A DNA stretch of 64,000 nucleotides from assembly GCF_000149955.1 (NCBI RefSeq), contig NC_030988.1, positions 5,057,710-5,121,709 of the forward strand. Reading direction: 5' to 3'. The translations under genes were made by a program, and so were the position numbers. Positions 43,868 through 55,439 of this stretch are shown here, in pieces (position 1 is the stretch's first letter; each line of letters opens with the position of its first letter). The stretch is from Fusarium oxysporum f. sp. lycopersici 4287 (lineage: Eukaryota; Ascomycota; Sordariomycetes; Hypocreales; Nectriaceae). The notes under the pieces are model-generated. The model was not told the origin of the DNA and searched no databases. It saw nothing but the letters and a program-made list of their open reading frames with translations.

Positions 43868-45428
43868 TCAAACTTTGGATACTTCTTCCAAATATTTGTT
43901 CTTCGGAGGATGGCGGTTCCGGCTCGGGCGGTTGGAGGATTCCGACACAGCAGCCGTGATCGTGTCAAGGACGGATGTAGGTGCAGGTAGATGAGTTGCT
44001 GGCATCAGGGGCCTCATGAAGGACGCAGTGGGGGTCTGATTCCCGGCACAGCTTGGTTCGGGCTCGTCAACAGTTTCCTGTGAGCTCGAGCTGCCGGCCG
44101 AAAGATGTGTTCCCGAGGAAGGGATAGTGATCGGGGACATCGGCGGCTGGCGCGGTCTCTTTGCCGGCGGTGTGTAATCGACGCGTGAAGCTGGTCGCTT
44201 CGGCGTCGGCGAGGTGGAGAGGTAGTGGTACTCTGTAGAAGGTGTTGAGATGACAGATGACATCGATTCGCCCGGGGTCGAAGCTGGAGTCGGCGTTGAA
44301 GCAGGAAGAGGAGTCGGCGGGGCAGCAGGTCTGCGCGCTGTGAATTTGGCCTTGATCTCCTCGAACGGCGTATGGTTAGAAGATGATGAACGGACCGCTG
44401 ATGTCGCAGCACCCGGCGGCGGCGTTGGTGAGCCAGGCCCGGAAACTCCCTTGTCGAGAAAGGTCCAGGAGTCCGGAACGACGATGAAGACGTAGTCCTG
44501 CTCGAGGGTCGGCGGCTGCACCATGAGATGATGGCCAAGCAGGCCGGCCACCTTGCCGGTACAGGTCAGCAAAACATTGCTCTGGAACTGAGTGTCTCGC
44601 CTCTCGGCCATCTTCTTGCAAAGTGAGGCCCACGGATTCGCGCGGATCGGGAAGATGACAAAGACTTGGAAGGGATGGAAGCCTCTAAACGGGGTCTTAT
44701 CAGGATTACCGGGGGCAAGGAATGTGGTCAGCTGAACGAAGCCGCAACACTTGAGCTGGACATTGTCCAGCGTGGGCACAGATTCCTTTCGGAGGAGGGC
44801 GTGGCCCGGACCGACGACAGGGCCGGTAAAACTGACAATTGGGGATGAAAGAGGAAACTGATCGGCCGCAGATAGACTCCGAGGCAATATCCTACGGGCA
44901 GAGAGGTCAGAGAAAATCGGAAGAGCGACGGAAAGCGGACGAGACGAATACAACATACGGTTGATAGCCTTGGTCGCGCACGATAAGAGCTGGGATGGTG
45001 TATGCAAGGAGACCGCTATCCACAGACTCCTCCAGACCATCTTGACGCTCGACCTCCCAGGTCAGCGCAAATGGGTGGACACGACCTGCCATGAAAAACC
45101 ACTGGTCGAACCAGTCTTCAGGAATAATCTGTTGATTGTATATGGATAAGTTGAGGCTGAAGAAGATGGAGGGAGACGGATCGGCAGGATCGGTACGCAA
45201 CAGTAAGTAATCCGCAGCCGTGAGCCATGGAGGGGCCGGGAGGATGACCCTCGCGATGGTCTCTGCATTCAGGCCCTTGACGCGATGCTGGTCTGACGAG
45301 GCAAATCTCGAAGGACAGCCGGGTTGAACGAAGAACGTGATGGACATATCGCCGCCGGCGCTCCTCTGACTTGCCAGCGGCTTGCGAGCATGCGGCGGTC
45401 CATCGGTCGAGGTAATGGACACAGACAT
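43868..45428 (-). CDS. Helitron-neighbour protein of unknown function
   Basis: Two exons, 45428-44959 and 44891-43868, 497 residues. The 67-nt intron (44892-44958) has a GTATGT donor, CTGAC branch, pyrimidine tract and TAG, and removal joins the two frames as GYQP/ILPRSL. The N-terminal 330 residues look folded: ITFFVQPGCPSRFASSDQHR, a WL..ADYLLLRTDP stretch, WFDQWFFMAGRVHPFALTWE, VSFTGPVVGPGHALLR, FHPFQVFVIFPIRANPW, VLLTCTGKVAGLLGHHLM and DYVFIVVPDSWTFLD. The rest is Pro/Ser/Thr-rich, disordered, with a basic PAKRPRQPP patch that could be a nuclear signal. It is intact, GC-rich like the Helitron next door, and diverges from it over a 1-kb spacer. A beta-rich, possibly OB-fold core (as in the RPA-like proteins of plant Helitrons) is a guess. 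No homologue can be named. Confidence 0.65.
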
Positions 45429-46461
45429 TCTCACAGATACTGGCTGGTTGTTCACGAGTCTACCTTGCCAGGTATCGAGAGACGTGGGTTGGAATGTCGA
45501 TAAGTGCAAAGAAAAGAAGACAGTCAGTGAAGGTCAAATTTCAGGGGAAAAGAAGACAAGAGAGGACAGAGACGACTGACGATGACGGCACAGCGGGCAG
45601 GAGTTGAAGCAAAGTTAAGTTGCGGTCAGTCGTCGAAGAGAGGGGGTAAAATGAGTGGAAAATTCATCTAGCAGGAGAGCTAGAGGGAAACCGAAATCTA
45701 CACGGCGAGGACAAAAGAAAGTTCACCTGTTACAATTTCTGAGGGATCTGGATCATTGGAATAAAAACTCTTGGTTTTTCAATCTAGTGAGTGAAGAAGG
45801 GTCGGTTTCTTATATGTGAGATGAATTGGGCCTCCAGGGCGGTTGTGTTGAAGAACTTGCTTTTTGGGGGACGTATATGACACCAACCTCTGACTGGAAG
45901 TCCGGACTTCCGGATTGCCGGTCTGAGCAGCCTATCTGAACAGCTGGAAGACCTTCCTTCTGGTTTGATCAAATGTATGACCTTTTAGTCTGTTTGGATG
46001 TGGCATTACTTAGGCGAGCCAGGCGGTGGGCTTTTGTCTCTGACGGATAGTCGTTATTGGGCGTGGAACCACGGCTCAGACGCGTGGTGCAGGGTCGAAG
46101 GCAGCGCGAAGTGTCTCAGGAGCTGTCCAGAAAAGCTTGACGATAGCGAATACGGGGATGAGTTCACGCATGAACGGTACGGGGTCAAGATTCCAGACTG
46201 AGAAGGAACGAGCATGAGGGAGGGAGCGGGGTCCGAAGGGTGAACACACAGGTCTCCATATAGGTGTGCGACAGCGTCCTGGGACCTGGGTTAGAAGTCG
46301 AGAGTTAAAGGCCAGCGGAGGAGTTTATAGCAAATCATACACGGCTTTCCCGCAAGACGCTGGAACATTAGCAAGGCGCTTTCGGGACCCGGCAATCGTA
46401 AAGACATCAGACAATTCCCGAACGCGCCGCAAGGAGTGGAATAAGAGGAGAAGAGCAAGGT
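45429..46461. promoter_or_regulatory. Divergent promoter between partner gene and Rep-helicase
   Basis: About 1 kb between two start codons facing outward. Several short frames exist but none has a domain. The 5' end of the Helitron could not be located inside it. Confidence 0.45.
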
Positions 46462-48803
46462 ATGACGGAACACAACACGGACACAGGAGGCAGGTCCTTC
46501 TCACCTACATGGACCCATGGATCCGACGTCGACGACTCGACCCACAACGTAGATCAGGAGAATCGCCTTCAACCAAACGATATAGTTGAGAAGGATGACA
46601 GACGACGAGGACCTTCACATGGGGTCTTGCCTTGGCCTCGCCCGGCCACGGCTTATCAGGCTCCTCCTCATCGACCAGTCCTACCAAGGGAGCCGCAAGG
46701 CATAGGCAACAACGGTGAAGGAGGAATAGCAGGACTGATCAATGACCAAGAGGAGCCTTCACGCAGACACACACGGCCGGCAATCCCCGGTCTGGTCTGT
46801 CACATCAGGAACAGGCGAGGTCGTTCGGCGGTTAGAGCTAACGAAGGGCGCGCTCTGCTGCGGGACCTCCAGCCGAGGGAGTCTATAGGGTTCCCCGAGA
46901 TAGGCGAGCAAGCTTACCCAAGCCCGCGGCCAACCCAACAAAGCCTGGAGAGTGAAGCCTCCTCTGAGACGCGCGAAGTCAGGGAAGAGGAAAAGCACCA
47001 GAAGCGGCGCCGTGGGAGGCCAGTCACTCGTACCCAGGCCGCCATCCCCGGTGCCGTCGCCCCGCGGGCCATACGACCTAGGGAGGCCACGCGCGGGCAA
47101 GAGCAAGCATCCGTGGAGCAACCGCTGCGCTCAGGATCTGGCCGCGAGGACTCCAACCTGGGAAGGGAGCATCCGCAGCACCGAGCGACTGATGTTCCCC
47201 CAGCACCGTTCGGGTCCAAACGAGGCAAACGCGTACGACCGCCTACGCGGGCTCGAGAGGCACAAGAACAGCAAACATTAAGGCAAATCATCCTGGCTGC
47301 ACAGGAGGCTCCGGCAATGGCGGTGGCAGTGACAGAGCCAGGCCTAGGACCAGATATTTCATCGACCTTGAGTGCGCCCCGGCGAAAGAGGAAGACGAAT
47401 ACAGCCGGCAGAGAGGGACCGCCAGCAAAACGGGCTCGCTCAGGCGCCCGTAAGGAAAGAACAGAGCAAGAGTGGGAAGAGGACGTTGCTAGCGTTTTGC
47501 GCTGCCTGGATGAAGAATTCGCCGAGAAAGAGCGGCTGTCCCTGGACAAAGAATGGTGTACGCCCGTCCCGCAGGAGAGGAAGCTGTCGACCGTGCAGGC
47601 ATTCAATAGTGCTTTTCACGACACCGAAACTTTGCCTATATGGACATGCGCGGTGTGCTACCGGAAGTGCGGGAAAAGCGAGCTGGAAGATTTAAGATGG
47701 GACCAGTGGGAGTCTAGTTCTGTGGAAAAGCGCGACGGCTCACCTCTTACCTGCCGCAAATGCTTCCCCATCGGAGGTCGTATTCTGGCCTGCCCGGAAT
47801 GCGTGAGCTGCCTGATGAGAGATTATCTGTCGGCTGCTGCCCGGCTGCACGTTGGCCTGGGATGTGAGCATATGTTCCCAGAGGAACTAAAAGGACTCAC
47901 CCCGGTTGAAGAGAAGCTCATCAGCCTGAATTCATGCTACGGATTCATCACGAAGTACAACATTGTGGATGGGCAACGACAGGGCGCAGCATATCCAAAG
48001 CACGTCAAGGGACACATCACGGTATTTCCCAACAACGTTCAGGAGCTCGTCACTAGGGTCCTGCCTCACCCCCTCGTCCAGGTCATGGACGAGATACACG
48101 TTTCGTGGCACGGTGCGCAGAAACCGTATCCGAGCGATCTGTCGAGGCTTTTGTCCGTACGGCGTCGTGTGGTCGAGAGGGCGCTGGCCTGGCTGCGGAT
48201 AAACAACCCTCACTATGGGGACATTGAAATCGATGTGGCCGAGTTGGACAGCTGGGGAGCTCCACCTCACGACGTGCCGCCACAGATCCTTAAGCACATC
48301 GAGCATAACAAACCATCTGCCTGGGAAAAGGTACGCACAGCCCAGATAGTGCCGTCTGCGGAGCGCGGGATAGATGATGACGACGCTGTGGACATTGACG
48401 ACATCATGGCCATGCTCAGGCATGAACAACAAGGAGGGGCTGACCGCCCCGAAGAAGCGAGCCGAGACGATGAAGCACTGTTTAACAACGGAGGTCCCGA
48501 GGGAATGGGAGAAGGCCGTCCGGGCGCTGGCCTTAAGAATCCTGAGGCTGTCGTCCACGAAGTCAGTTCATCCGGCATGTTTGCACTCGGCGCCCAGCCG
48601 GATGTTACGGACGCGGACAGGCTACAGTTCGCCTGGGAAGCCGTGGGCGAGGATGCCGAAAATGAGGCAGGTCGGGCTGCTGGGGGACGTGGCAGAGCGG
48701 AAGGATGGGCGGGATCGGCATCTGTACGGCAAGGGCTCAGCCTGGAGCCATACATTTCAGTGTCTCGGGGCGATGGCTTTGCCGACTCCAAGGATCCCTT
48801 GTT

Positions 48804-48961
48804 NNNNNNNNNNNNNNNNNNNNNNNNNNNNNNNNNNNNNNNNNNNNNNNNNNNNNNNNNNNNNNNNNNNNNNNNNNNNNNNNNNNNNNNNNNNNNNNNN
48901 NNNNNNNNNNNNNNNNNNNNNNNNNNNNNNNNNNNNNNNNNNNNNNNNNNNNNNNNNNNNN
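48804..48961. other. Assembly gap (158 N)
   Basis: 158 N inside the Helitron gene. The frames on both sides cannot be joined with confidence. Confidence 0.95.
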
Positions 48962-51524
48962 TTTGGCACCGGCGGCCCTCGGCTAGTGGAAGAAAGCATC
49001 GCCATCGCTGGCGGCGAAGAGGATACGGGCATTGACGCAGGCGCAGGGGCGTCGGCGAGGAGCCTCGTGGCGTCGCGGAACATGAGTCTCGCGACATGGG
49101 CTGAGGCGGTACTGAGGCGGCACGGCGGGCGCTTCGCGACCCATCACATCTTCGCTTTTCTCATCTTCAACTTGGGCGTCAGGTCAAGGAACCGCCGAGT
49201 GAGCATGTTAAGTGTGTTGAGGAAGGACTTTCGTTCTGTAGAGCGCATCGTGCACTCCCTGAGCAGAGAGAGAGGCTGGGGCTGGCTCAGCAAGAGCTTG
49301 AGCTCTCCGGCCAGACCGCCGACGAGGGCATCAAGGAGCTGCTCAAAAGCCTTTCTCTGTACGGATTTAGACAACCGATGTCGAGGGAGCACCGTCCGAG
49401 CCTGCGACGCAAGATCAAGTCGCTTATCATCCGGTACGGCATCCCCGCCATCTGGTTTACGCTTAATCCAAACGACATTACCAATCCGGTCAAGCTGAGG
49501 CTGGCGGCGTACCGCAGCCGTGATCCCGAAGAAGCTGAATCATTCCTAAGGAGTCTAGATATGGCCTACAAGCGTGCGCGACTGGCGTTCTCCGATCCGG
49601 TAAGCTCGGCCATCTTCTTCCACAGGGAGATCTCATTATTCTTCGAGCACTATATCAAGGTGGGCGAGGAGTCAGTCTTTGGACATATCAGCCAGTATTT
49701 TGGGGCCGTGGAGACTAATGAATGGGGCGCACTCCATGTCCACGGGTTATTGTGGCTTCAAGGAAATATGAGACTAAATTCAGTGTTGACGGACGTATGT
49801 GGTGAGGAGGGAGCGTCCTATTGCAGCAGTATCATCGAGTACGTCGATAGCATCTTCTCTGAGGTACGTCTTCGCCATCATCACAGTAACGGCCCAGATC
49901 ACGAAACGGAGACGATTTCGTTCCTAGGCTGACTATATCGCGGTATGAACAATACAGGATTTGGACCAGGAGGCGTTCTGCGCGGTTCGCGCTGAGAGAT
50001 CGATAACGTCGGACATCTCGCCACTTCTTCAAAACAGTCCGCAGTTTGCTGCGTCCTTTGATGAAGAAGCCAACTTCTGCGCCAGAGCGACGCAGATTCA
50101 CACTCACAGCCCGACATGCGTAAAGTACTCGTTAGGAAGGCGAGGAGGCAAGCAGGACCTCTGCCGCTTCAAGGCTCCGTGGAAGCTGGTCGAGAAGACG
50201 GCGTTCAACCCGGACGGCGTGTTGCAGATCCGACGGTCACACAGCATGGTAAACAGGTGGAACAAGGCAATTGCCGTCGGGCTCCGACACAACCACGACA
50301 TCTCGTTCATCGCGACGCAGTGTAAGACCATGGCGCTGGTATATTATCTGACGAACTATGCGACCAAGGTCGAGGATCCAGTGTGGAAGCGCATGGCCGC
50401 CGCATCAGAGGCATTGGATACGTTGGACGGTCAGCAGAGGCAGGATCATGGGGCGGACCAAGGGGATGCGGCTGACGGAGGCGAGGGCAGACAGAACAAA
50501 GCAAGACAGTTCCTGATGAAGGTGGCCAACCGTGTCTTTACGGAGCGGCCACTGTCGCAGGTCGAGGTCGTGGCGCATCTGCTGGGATATCAAACAGAGT
50601 TCTCCGGCAATGTTGCGTGGACGTTCGCGAACGTGTCTGTGCTCTATTGGCGCATTTTCCGACGATGGTCTTATCTTCGCCATGCGAGCGGCGAAGAGGT
50701 TGCGGACGGCGAGCCAATGAATGACGCCGTGCTCGTGGAGCAGACAGGCCAGAGAGTCTCCTACTTTGAGGCATACCCTCACCGTGGGGCGGTGCTTCAC
50801 GGCCTGTGCCTTTATGACTATATGTCGCTCGTGATGCTGAAGCGCAGGGGGAATGGGAGGAACTCCGCAGCCGCCGCCACCACCACCGTTGCATGGGGCG
50901 AGATACCTTTCCAAGACGGTGCGCCGTTCTCAGATCAGTGGGTGCAGCGTCTGCGCAGGCCAGGCAAGCATGCCGTCGTCTGTCTGGATGGATTCCTGAG
51001 CATGGACTTTTCCCAGGATGATGGCGACGGGCCGTGCCACAGGAGGTTCGTACGGCACACACCATCAAACCTCGATGCACCGCTTCCATATTATGCTTCT
51101 TGCCCTCGGCTGATTTTATTGTTCTAGGGCTGCCGTGCAGCACTTGGCACTGTTCGTGCCATGGGAGTGCTTCATATCCGAGTCATCTGGCGACATCAAT
51201 GACATATAGATGAGGAAGAAGGGGAAGCTAAGCCGGAGGCTCTTGTTCGTGCTGGACAATGTCCAGCTGCTCCGGCGGTCTGCGGAAGACGCAAAGCGCG
51301 ATGCTAGACAATGGGCTGCGTCCTCTGCGAATGATGAACTCGCAGCTGGGGAGACGGGGTTGGGGGATGATGGCGGGGGCGTCGGCGTGAGCGAAAGGGA
51401 CGATGAAGCAAAAGCCGCCTACCGCTGCGACAACATCGGAGACGCCACGCGGCTGGCCGATATTATGAGGAGTGCAGGTGGAGCGGGTCAGATCACGGCC
51501 GGCTTAGAAGAGCTCTCGGCGATG

Positions 51525-51624
51525 NNNNNNNNNNNNNNNNNNNNNNNNNNNNNNNNNNNNNNNNNNNNNNNNNNNNNNNNNNNNNNNNNNNNNNNNNNNN
51601 NNNNNNNNNNNNNNNNNNNNNNNN
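51525..51624. other. Assembly gap (100 N)
   Basis: 100 N between the Rep and helicase halves; true length unknown, so the apparent TGA after it may not be in frame. Confidence 0.95.
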
Positions 51625-53772
51625 GGGCTCAACGGCTGGTTCGTGCCATGATTGCAGTCCGAACGGGGAGCGAGGACAGTGACAGTACCTCTGCCGAGAG
51701 GGCCATCCATTAAAGCCGAAGTTCCATCACAGAGGCTGCTGAGGTCTATCAAGTCACAGCAGGTGAGCGCTTCCAGGGAGGCAGTGAAGATGATACAGGG
51801 AATGCAGGGCTTATCCGAGGGGAACGCGACTGTCAACAGTGTACTGAGCAGGTTTGGGGGCCACGATATCCAGCCGACGGCCGCAAACCCCGAGGGGAGC
51901 AGCCCTGATGCTGGCCTGACAGTAGGCATCTGCTTTGGATCGTCGACATCCTTCCTGGTGGCGGGGAGACAACTCGCAGAGCATTCCACCCTCAACAGAA
52001 AGCAATCGATCGCCTTTCTACTAGTCTGCCGCCAACTCGACCTGGTACACCGGAGCGAGGGCGCGAATAGTGAACCTATCCCTCAGCTATGCCAGTTCGT
52101 CGGCGGTGAAGGTGGGACCGGGAAATCACGGGTCATTGAGGCGCTCGTCGAGCTTTTCGCAAGCAAGGGGATCTCGAATCGCCTGCTGGTCACGGCAACC
52201 TCGGGAACCGCAGCAGCGCGCATCAACGGCATCACAATCCACTCAGCCTGCAACTTCTCCAAAGATGCATCACGTATGGCTGTGGGCAGGGACGCGGTTA
52301 GTGATGGTATCGGATCTTGCACGCCCGCCGATCGATATGTGGACGGCCCTTCGCGGACGGACTGGCGGGAAAGGGACCTCCTAATTATCAACGAGGTCAG
52401 CATGCTCGGGGCACGTACTCTCTGGATAGTGAACGAGCAGCTGTGTAGGCTCCGAGGGTCTTCAAAGGACTTTGGAGGGATCCCCATAGTGCTCTTCTGT
52501 GGCGACTTCCACCAGTTCCGTCCCGTACAGGAGAGGTCTATCCTGCTACCCAGCACAGCTATCTCTTGGTTTGAACAGGATTCGTTCAAGGTAGAGCAGA
52601 GGCGCCAGCACGACAAAGCTCACGCCCTGTGGAGGAGATTTACCGCCGTTGTCATGCTGGATGAGCAGGTCCGCGCCGCCGGCGACCCTGAACTGCGAGG
52701 TCTGCTGACGCGGATCCGGCTGGGAATCCAAGACCAGTCGGATGTCGACCTCCTCAATGGCCGGTGCTATCAAGAAGGCAGGCGGATACCGTGGGAATCG
52801 GGCATCACCGTCGTCACGCCGCTTAATAGAAACCGCTGGAACCTCAACATGGAAGCCACTCTGGCCTTCTAGCGGCAGCACCAAGCAACACTGCGCATCT
52901 TCATATCCGACCATAAGTGGAAGGACGGTCAGCCGACGGAAGAGGAAGCACTCATGATCCTCAACCACGGCGACGATAGCGCCATCCCCGTGCCGGCCGT
53001 CTTCATGTTCGTCCCGGGCATGCCCGTCGTCGTCAACCATAACACGCACCAGGGCCTCAAGCTCGTCAACGGGGCCAGCTATACGGCTTTGGAAGTCATC
53101 GTCGACAAGACATTTCCCGGATACCGGGTCTCGGCCAATACTATACTCCACTTTGGGCCCCCGGCGGGGATCCTGCTCACGGCGGAAACGACTAGGGACT
53201 TCCACTTCGTCGGCATGCCGCCCGGGACAATACTGCTGACGCCGATGAGCATAAAGATAGAATGCCAGCGGAAACGTCCATGGCAGCGGCATGACGTCAC
53301 CCGGAAAGGCCTGCCGTGCACTCCAGCGTTTGCATGCACCGACTACAAAGTCCAAGGGAGAACGCTGAGGCGGGTGGCGTTGGAACTGCGCGGAACCAGG
53401 ACGACGAATATCGATGGTAAGATGGTGCCAAGCCAGTGCGACCCATACAGTCTATACGTGCAGCTGTCGCGCTGCCCGTCGCTCGACGGCATCATGCTAG
53501 TATCGAAGGCGCGTCAGAGGGACCTCGTCGGGAATAAAATCCCTGCTGGCATGGCAGCTGCGGAGGCTCGGCTCGAACTGCTAAGCCGGGTGACTGTAGA
53601 GAAAGCCCAGAGCTGGCTGGATGGGTAGAGGGCATACCTATGTTTTATGATAATAAGAGAAGCACACCACAAGTTGATTTGAAGAGAATGAAAGGACGAG
53701 GCTAAGCCCAAACTGTTCCCTCCCAAGATCCAATAGAGCAGCCACATACATGTAGAGCGCAGAGTCGTAATC

Positions 53773-53819
53773 AGAGCGAAGCTCTTAAGTTCGGGTGCAA
53801 CAGCATAAGACCTTTCGTT
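53773..53819. repeat. Hairpin-bearing repeat, copy 1
   Basis: AGAGC GAA GCTCT hairpin, then TAAGTTCGGGTGCAACAGCA and TAAGACCTTTCGTT. Same as 54172-54217 with three differences. Confidence 0.8.
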
Positions 53820-54171
53820 CCCCAAGGCATGGAGAACCAGGAATGATTAATTGATGATGATCCTGATGTCTGTGACTGATCTGTAGATGTGTTGTGTCCT
53901 CCTTTTCGTTCGTTCTCCCTCCTCGTCTCTATATCTGAAGAGGCCAAGCCAAGATACTAGACTTGCTCAACCTGCAACAGGCCTGTAACGCTGTTCTGAC
54001 AATTCTGGTATCATCGTGAGACATCTTATCTTGAGGTGGCTGCCTGTGTAACACCATCATGTATATGCCACGTCTCCAAAACACGTGGAGGATTGACGTA
54101 GGCATAGGCAAAGGGGTGAAAAAGGACGATGATTTTAGGCGAATTAGAAGAAGCGAACGGCTGCACCAATT

Positions 54172-54217
54172 AGAGCGAAGCTCTTAAGTTCGGGGGCAAC
54201 GGCATAAGACCTTTCGT
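54172..54217. repeat. Hairpin-bearing repeat, copy 2
   Basis: Second copy of the 53773 motif, 399 bp away. On the minus strand each copy ends GCTCTRAT (GCTCTGATT, GCTCTAATT), which fits a Helitron-type CTRR end followed by T. Confidence 0.75.
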
Positions 54218-54592
54218 CACTTCGTTCGTTCCTCTCTTCGTTCCTCAAGGCACTAGAGTAAGAATGTTCAACGGAGTCTAACAGACATCGTCGCCAGATT
54301 GTTGTGAGAATAGTAAGCGGCAACTCGGAAGCGGTAAATAGTAAGCGGCGAACAGGAAGCACTAAGCACTAAGCCCTAAACTTGCTTGTATTTTCATTAC
54401 TGTTTAATTACTGGGTCAGATATTTGCCGATTAGAAGGAGCTAGCCAATAATATGCCAAGTATCGTATTTACACCATAGGATCCCGGCGATTACCTCGGA
54501 TCTCTTCTTTATCTGTGGGTTAATGAGAATGAGCCAGTGAATATGCAACGCACGGTCATGGAAGAGAACCAGGTAACTCGACAATATTCGAG

Positions 54593-54599
54593 TATAAAA
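54593..54599 (+). promoter_or_regulatory. TATA box of secreted protein gene
   Basis: TATAAAA 135 bp before the ATG at 54734, followed by a CT-rich start region (TCTTCACTTAGTATCCCCC), the common layout of strong fungal promoters. Confidence 0.6.
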
Positions 54600-54733
54600 C
54601 AGGCTGCTGTTCTCTTCACTTAGTATCCCCCAGCTCTCACTCCCTAAGTATCTTCAGCAACAAAAACGCAGTGCGACTCCATTCTGCAGTCTTTCTCGAT
54701 TATAAAATCCATTCTTACTCACTTATCTTGAAA

Positions 54734-55162
54734 ATGGTCAATATCTTCTATCCTATCGCCCTCGCCATGGCTACCCTAGCCACTGCAGGTCCAACAGGAT
54801 CGGGGAATGTGTGGTGGCATACTTGCGGGTAAGCAATGCCCTGGTTTTCATTGTCTCTTCCGTGTTTTCACCGACTATTTTGCTCTTTCTCTCTAACTGA
54901 TCACCATTTTAGAAACTGTAAATGCGCAGATTCAGGCAGCTATACTGGATTCCGTGGAACCTCTCCGTGTCTGCCAATCGATCAGTCCATCCGAGCAGTC
55001 GGTCTCACCAGATCTGGCAGCAAGATGACCACCTGCTCCATTTTCACTAGCGACAATTGTCAGGGCCCGGTGGCTCAGAGTGTGGGCGTTGCAGGAGGTA
55101 CCTATGCATGCACGGCCTTCAACCAGAACGCCAAGAGTATCCGTTGTTATTATGACGTTTGA
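54734..55162 (+). CDS. Small secreted protein with 8 Cys (candidate effector)
   Basis: Two exons, 54734-54828 and 54913-55162, 114 residues. The intron (84 nt) has a GTAAGC donor, a CTAAC branch site and ends TTTTAG; the frame is kept (GG|A). Signal peptide MVNIFYPIALAMATLATA with likely cleavage at AG. The mature chain has eight Cys: HTCGNCKC, SPCLPID, MTTCSIFTSDNC, TYACTAFN and SIRCYYDV. This spacing, with a Gly/Ser-rich middle and a C-terminal CYYD, is like several unnamed ascomycete secreted families. A TATA box lies 135 bp upstream. Intact. It follows directly on the Helitron region and precedes a LINE, so it sits in the same mobile neighbourhood. A host-directed or antifungal role is inference from size and Cys content only. 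Confidence 0.8.
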
Positions 55163-55439
55163 GGATAGCAGATGAATGACGAGGGCGTTTTGTGCCTGCC
55201 ACTATTAATCGAACTATGGCGCAATTGAGCCAATTGCATAGGGTTAGCTCAACTAAGGCTACTGTATGATATGGGACTATTTTACAGGGTCGGCTTAGTA
55301 TTGGGCTGCCTGTTGCTGCACTATTTACCGTTTAGTTCTTAGTCCGCTTATTATATATCTTTTTATATAGAACAATGTCAAATCAACTCTACACCCTGGC
55401 GGTAATCAACCCTACTAGGTTTAAAGTGGGTCAATAAAA
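55163..55439. other. 3' flank of the secreted protein gene
   Basis: AT-rich, no gene seen; ends at the 5' border of the LINE. Confidence 0.4.

Larger units (their letters stand above)
46462..53628 (+). pseudogene. Helitron Rep-helicase (RepHel), inactivated, with two assembly gaps
   Basis: N-terminal region from ATG 46462 is basic and disordered, then a Cys cluster (CAVCYRKC, CRKCFPIGGRILACPEC) and a DUF6570-type part (GHITVFPNNVQELVTRVLPH). After gap 48804-48961 the Helitron_like_N region has an HUH motif, GALHVHGLLWL (49735-49743), and a Tyr motif YYLTNYATK (about 50340). Introns: 49864-49957 (GTACGT...CAG) and about 51048-51127 (GTTCGT...TAG). The PIF1-type helicase has Walker A GGEGGTGKS (about 52102), Walker B LLIINEVSM, motif GDFHQFRPV, and a C-terminal TDYKVQGRT and VQLSRCPS. 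Lesions: a 2-base change in a GA run near 49265, TAG at 51207-51209, TAG at 52870-52872, a possible TGA at 51649 beside gap 51525-51624, and Asp to Asn in Walker B (52390). It would nick and unwind DNA for rolling-circle transposition. Confidence 0.85.
53629..54592. other. Spacer with repeated hairpin motif
   Basis: No gene. Two copies of a 46-bp motif (53773 and 54172) and GCGGC/AAGC-type short repeats (54315-54375). The 3' end of the Helitron is probably in here but was not fixed. Confidence 0.5.

Noticed and set aside
44014..44538. 174-codon Arg/Ser-rich minus-strand frame
   Set aside because: Alternative frame of the GC-rich, Pro/Ser-rich tail of the Helitron-neighbour gene; low-complexity shadow.
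44892..44958. Frameshift in the Helitron-neighbour gene
   Set aside because: The break is fully explained by a 67-nt intron with GTATGT, CTGAC branch and TAG that restores the frame.
47932..48558. 208-codon minus-strand frame inside the Helitron gene
   Set aside because: Antisense of the conserved DUF6570-type region; GC-rich sequence often leaves such shadows.
49864..49957. Premature end of the Helitron Rep region
   Set aside because: A phase-0 intron (GTACGT to ATACAG) joins both parts, so this is not a lesion.
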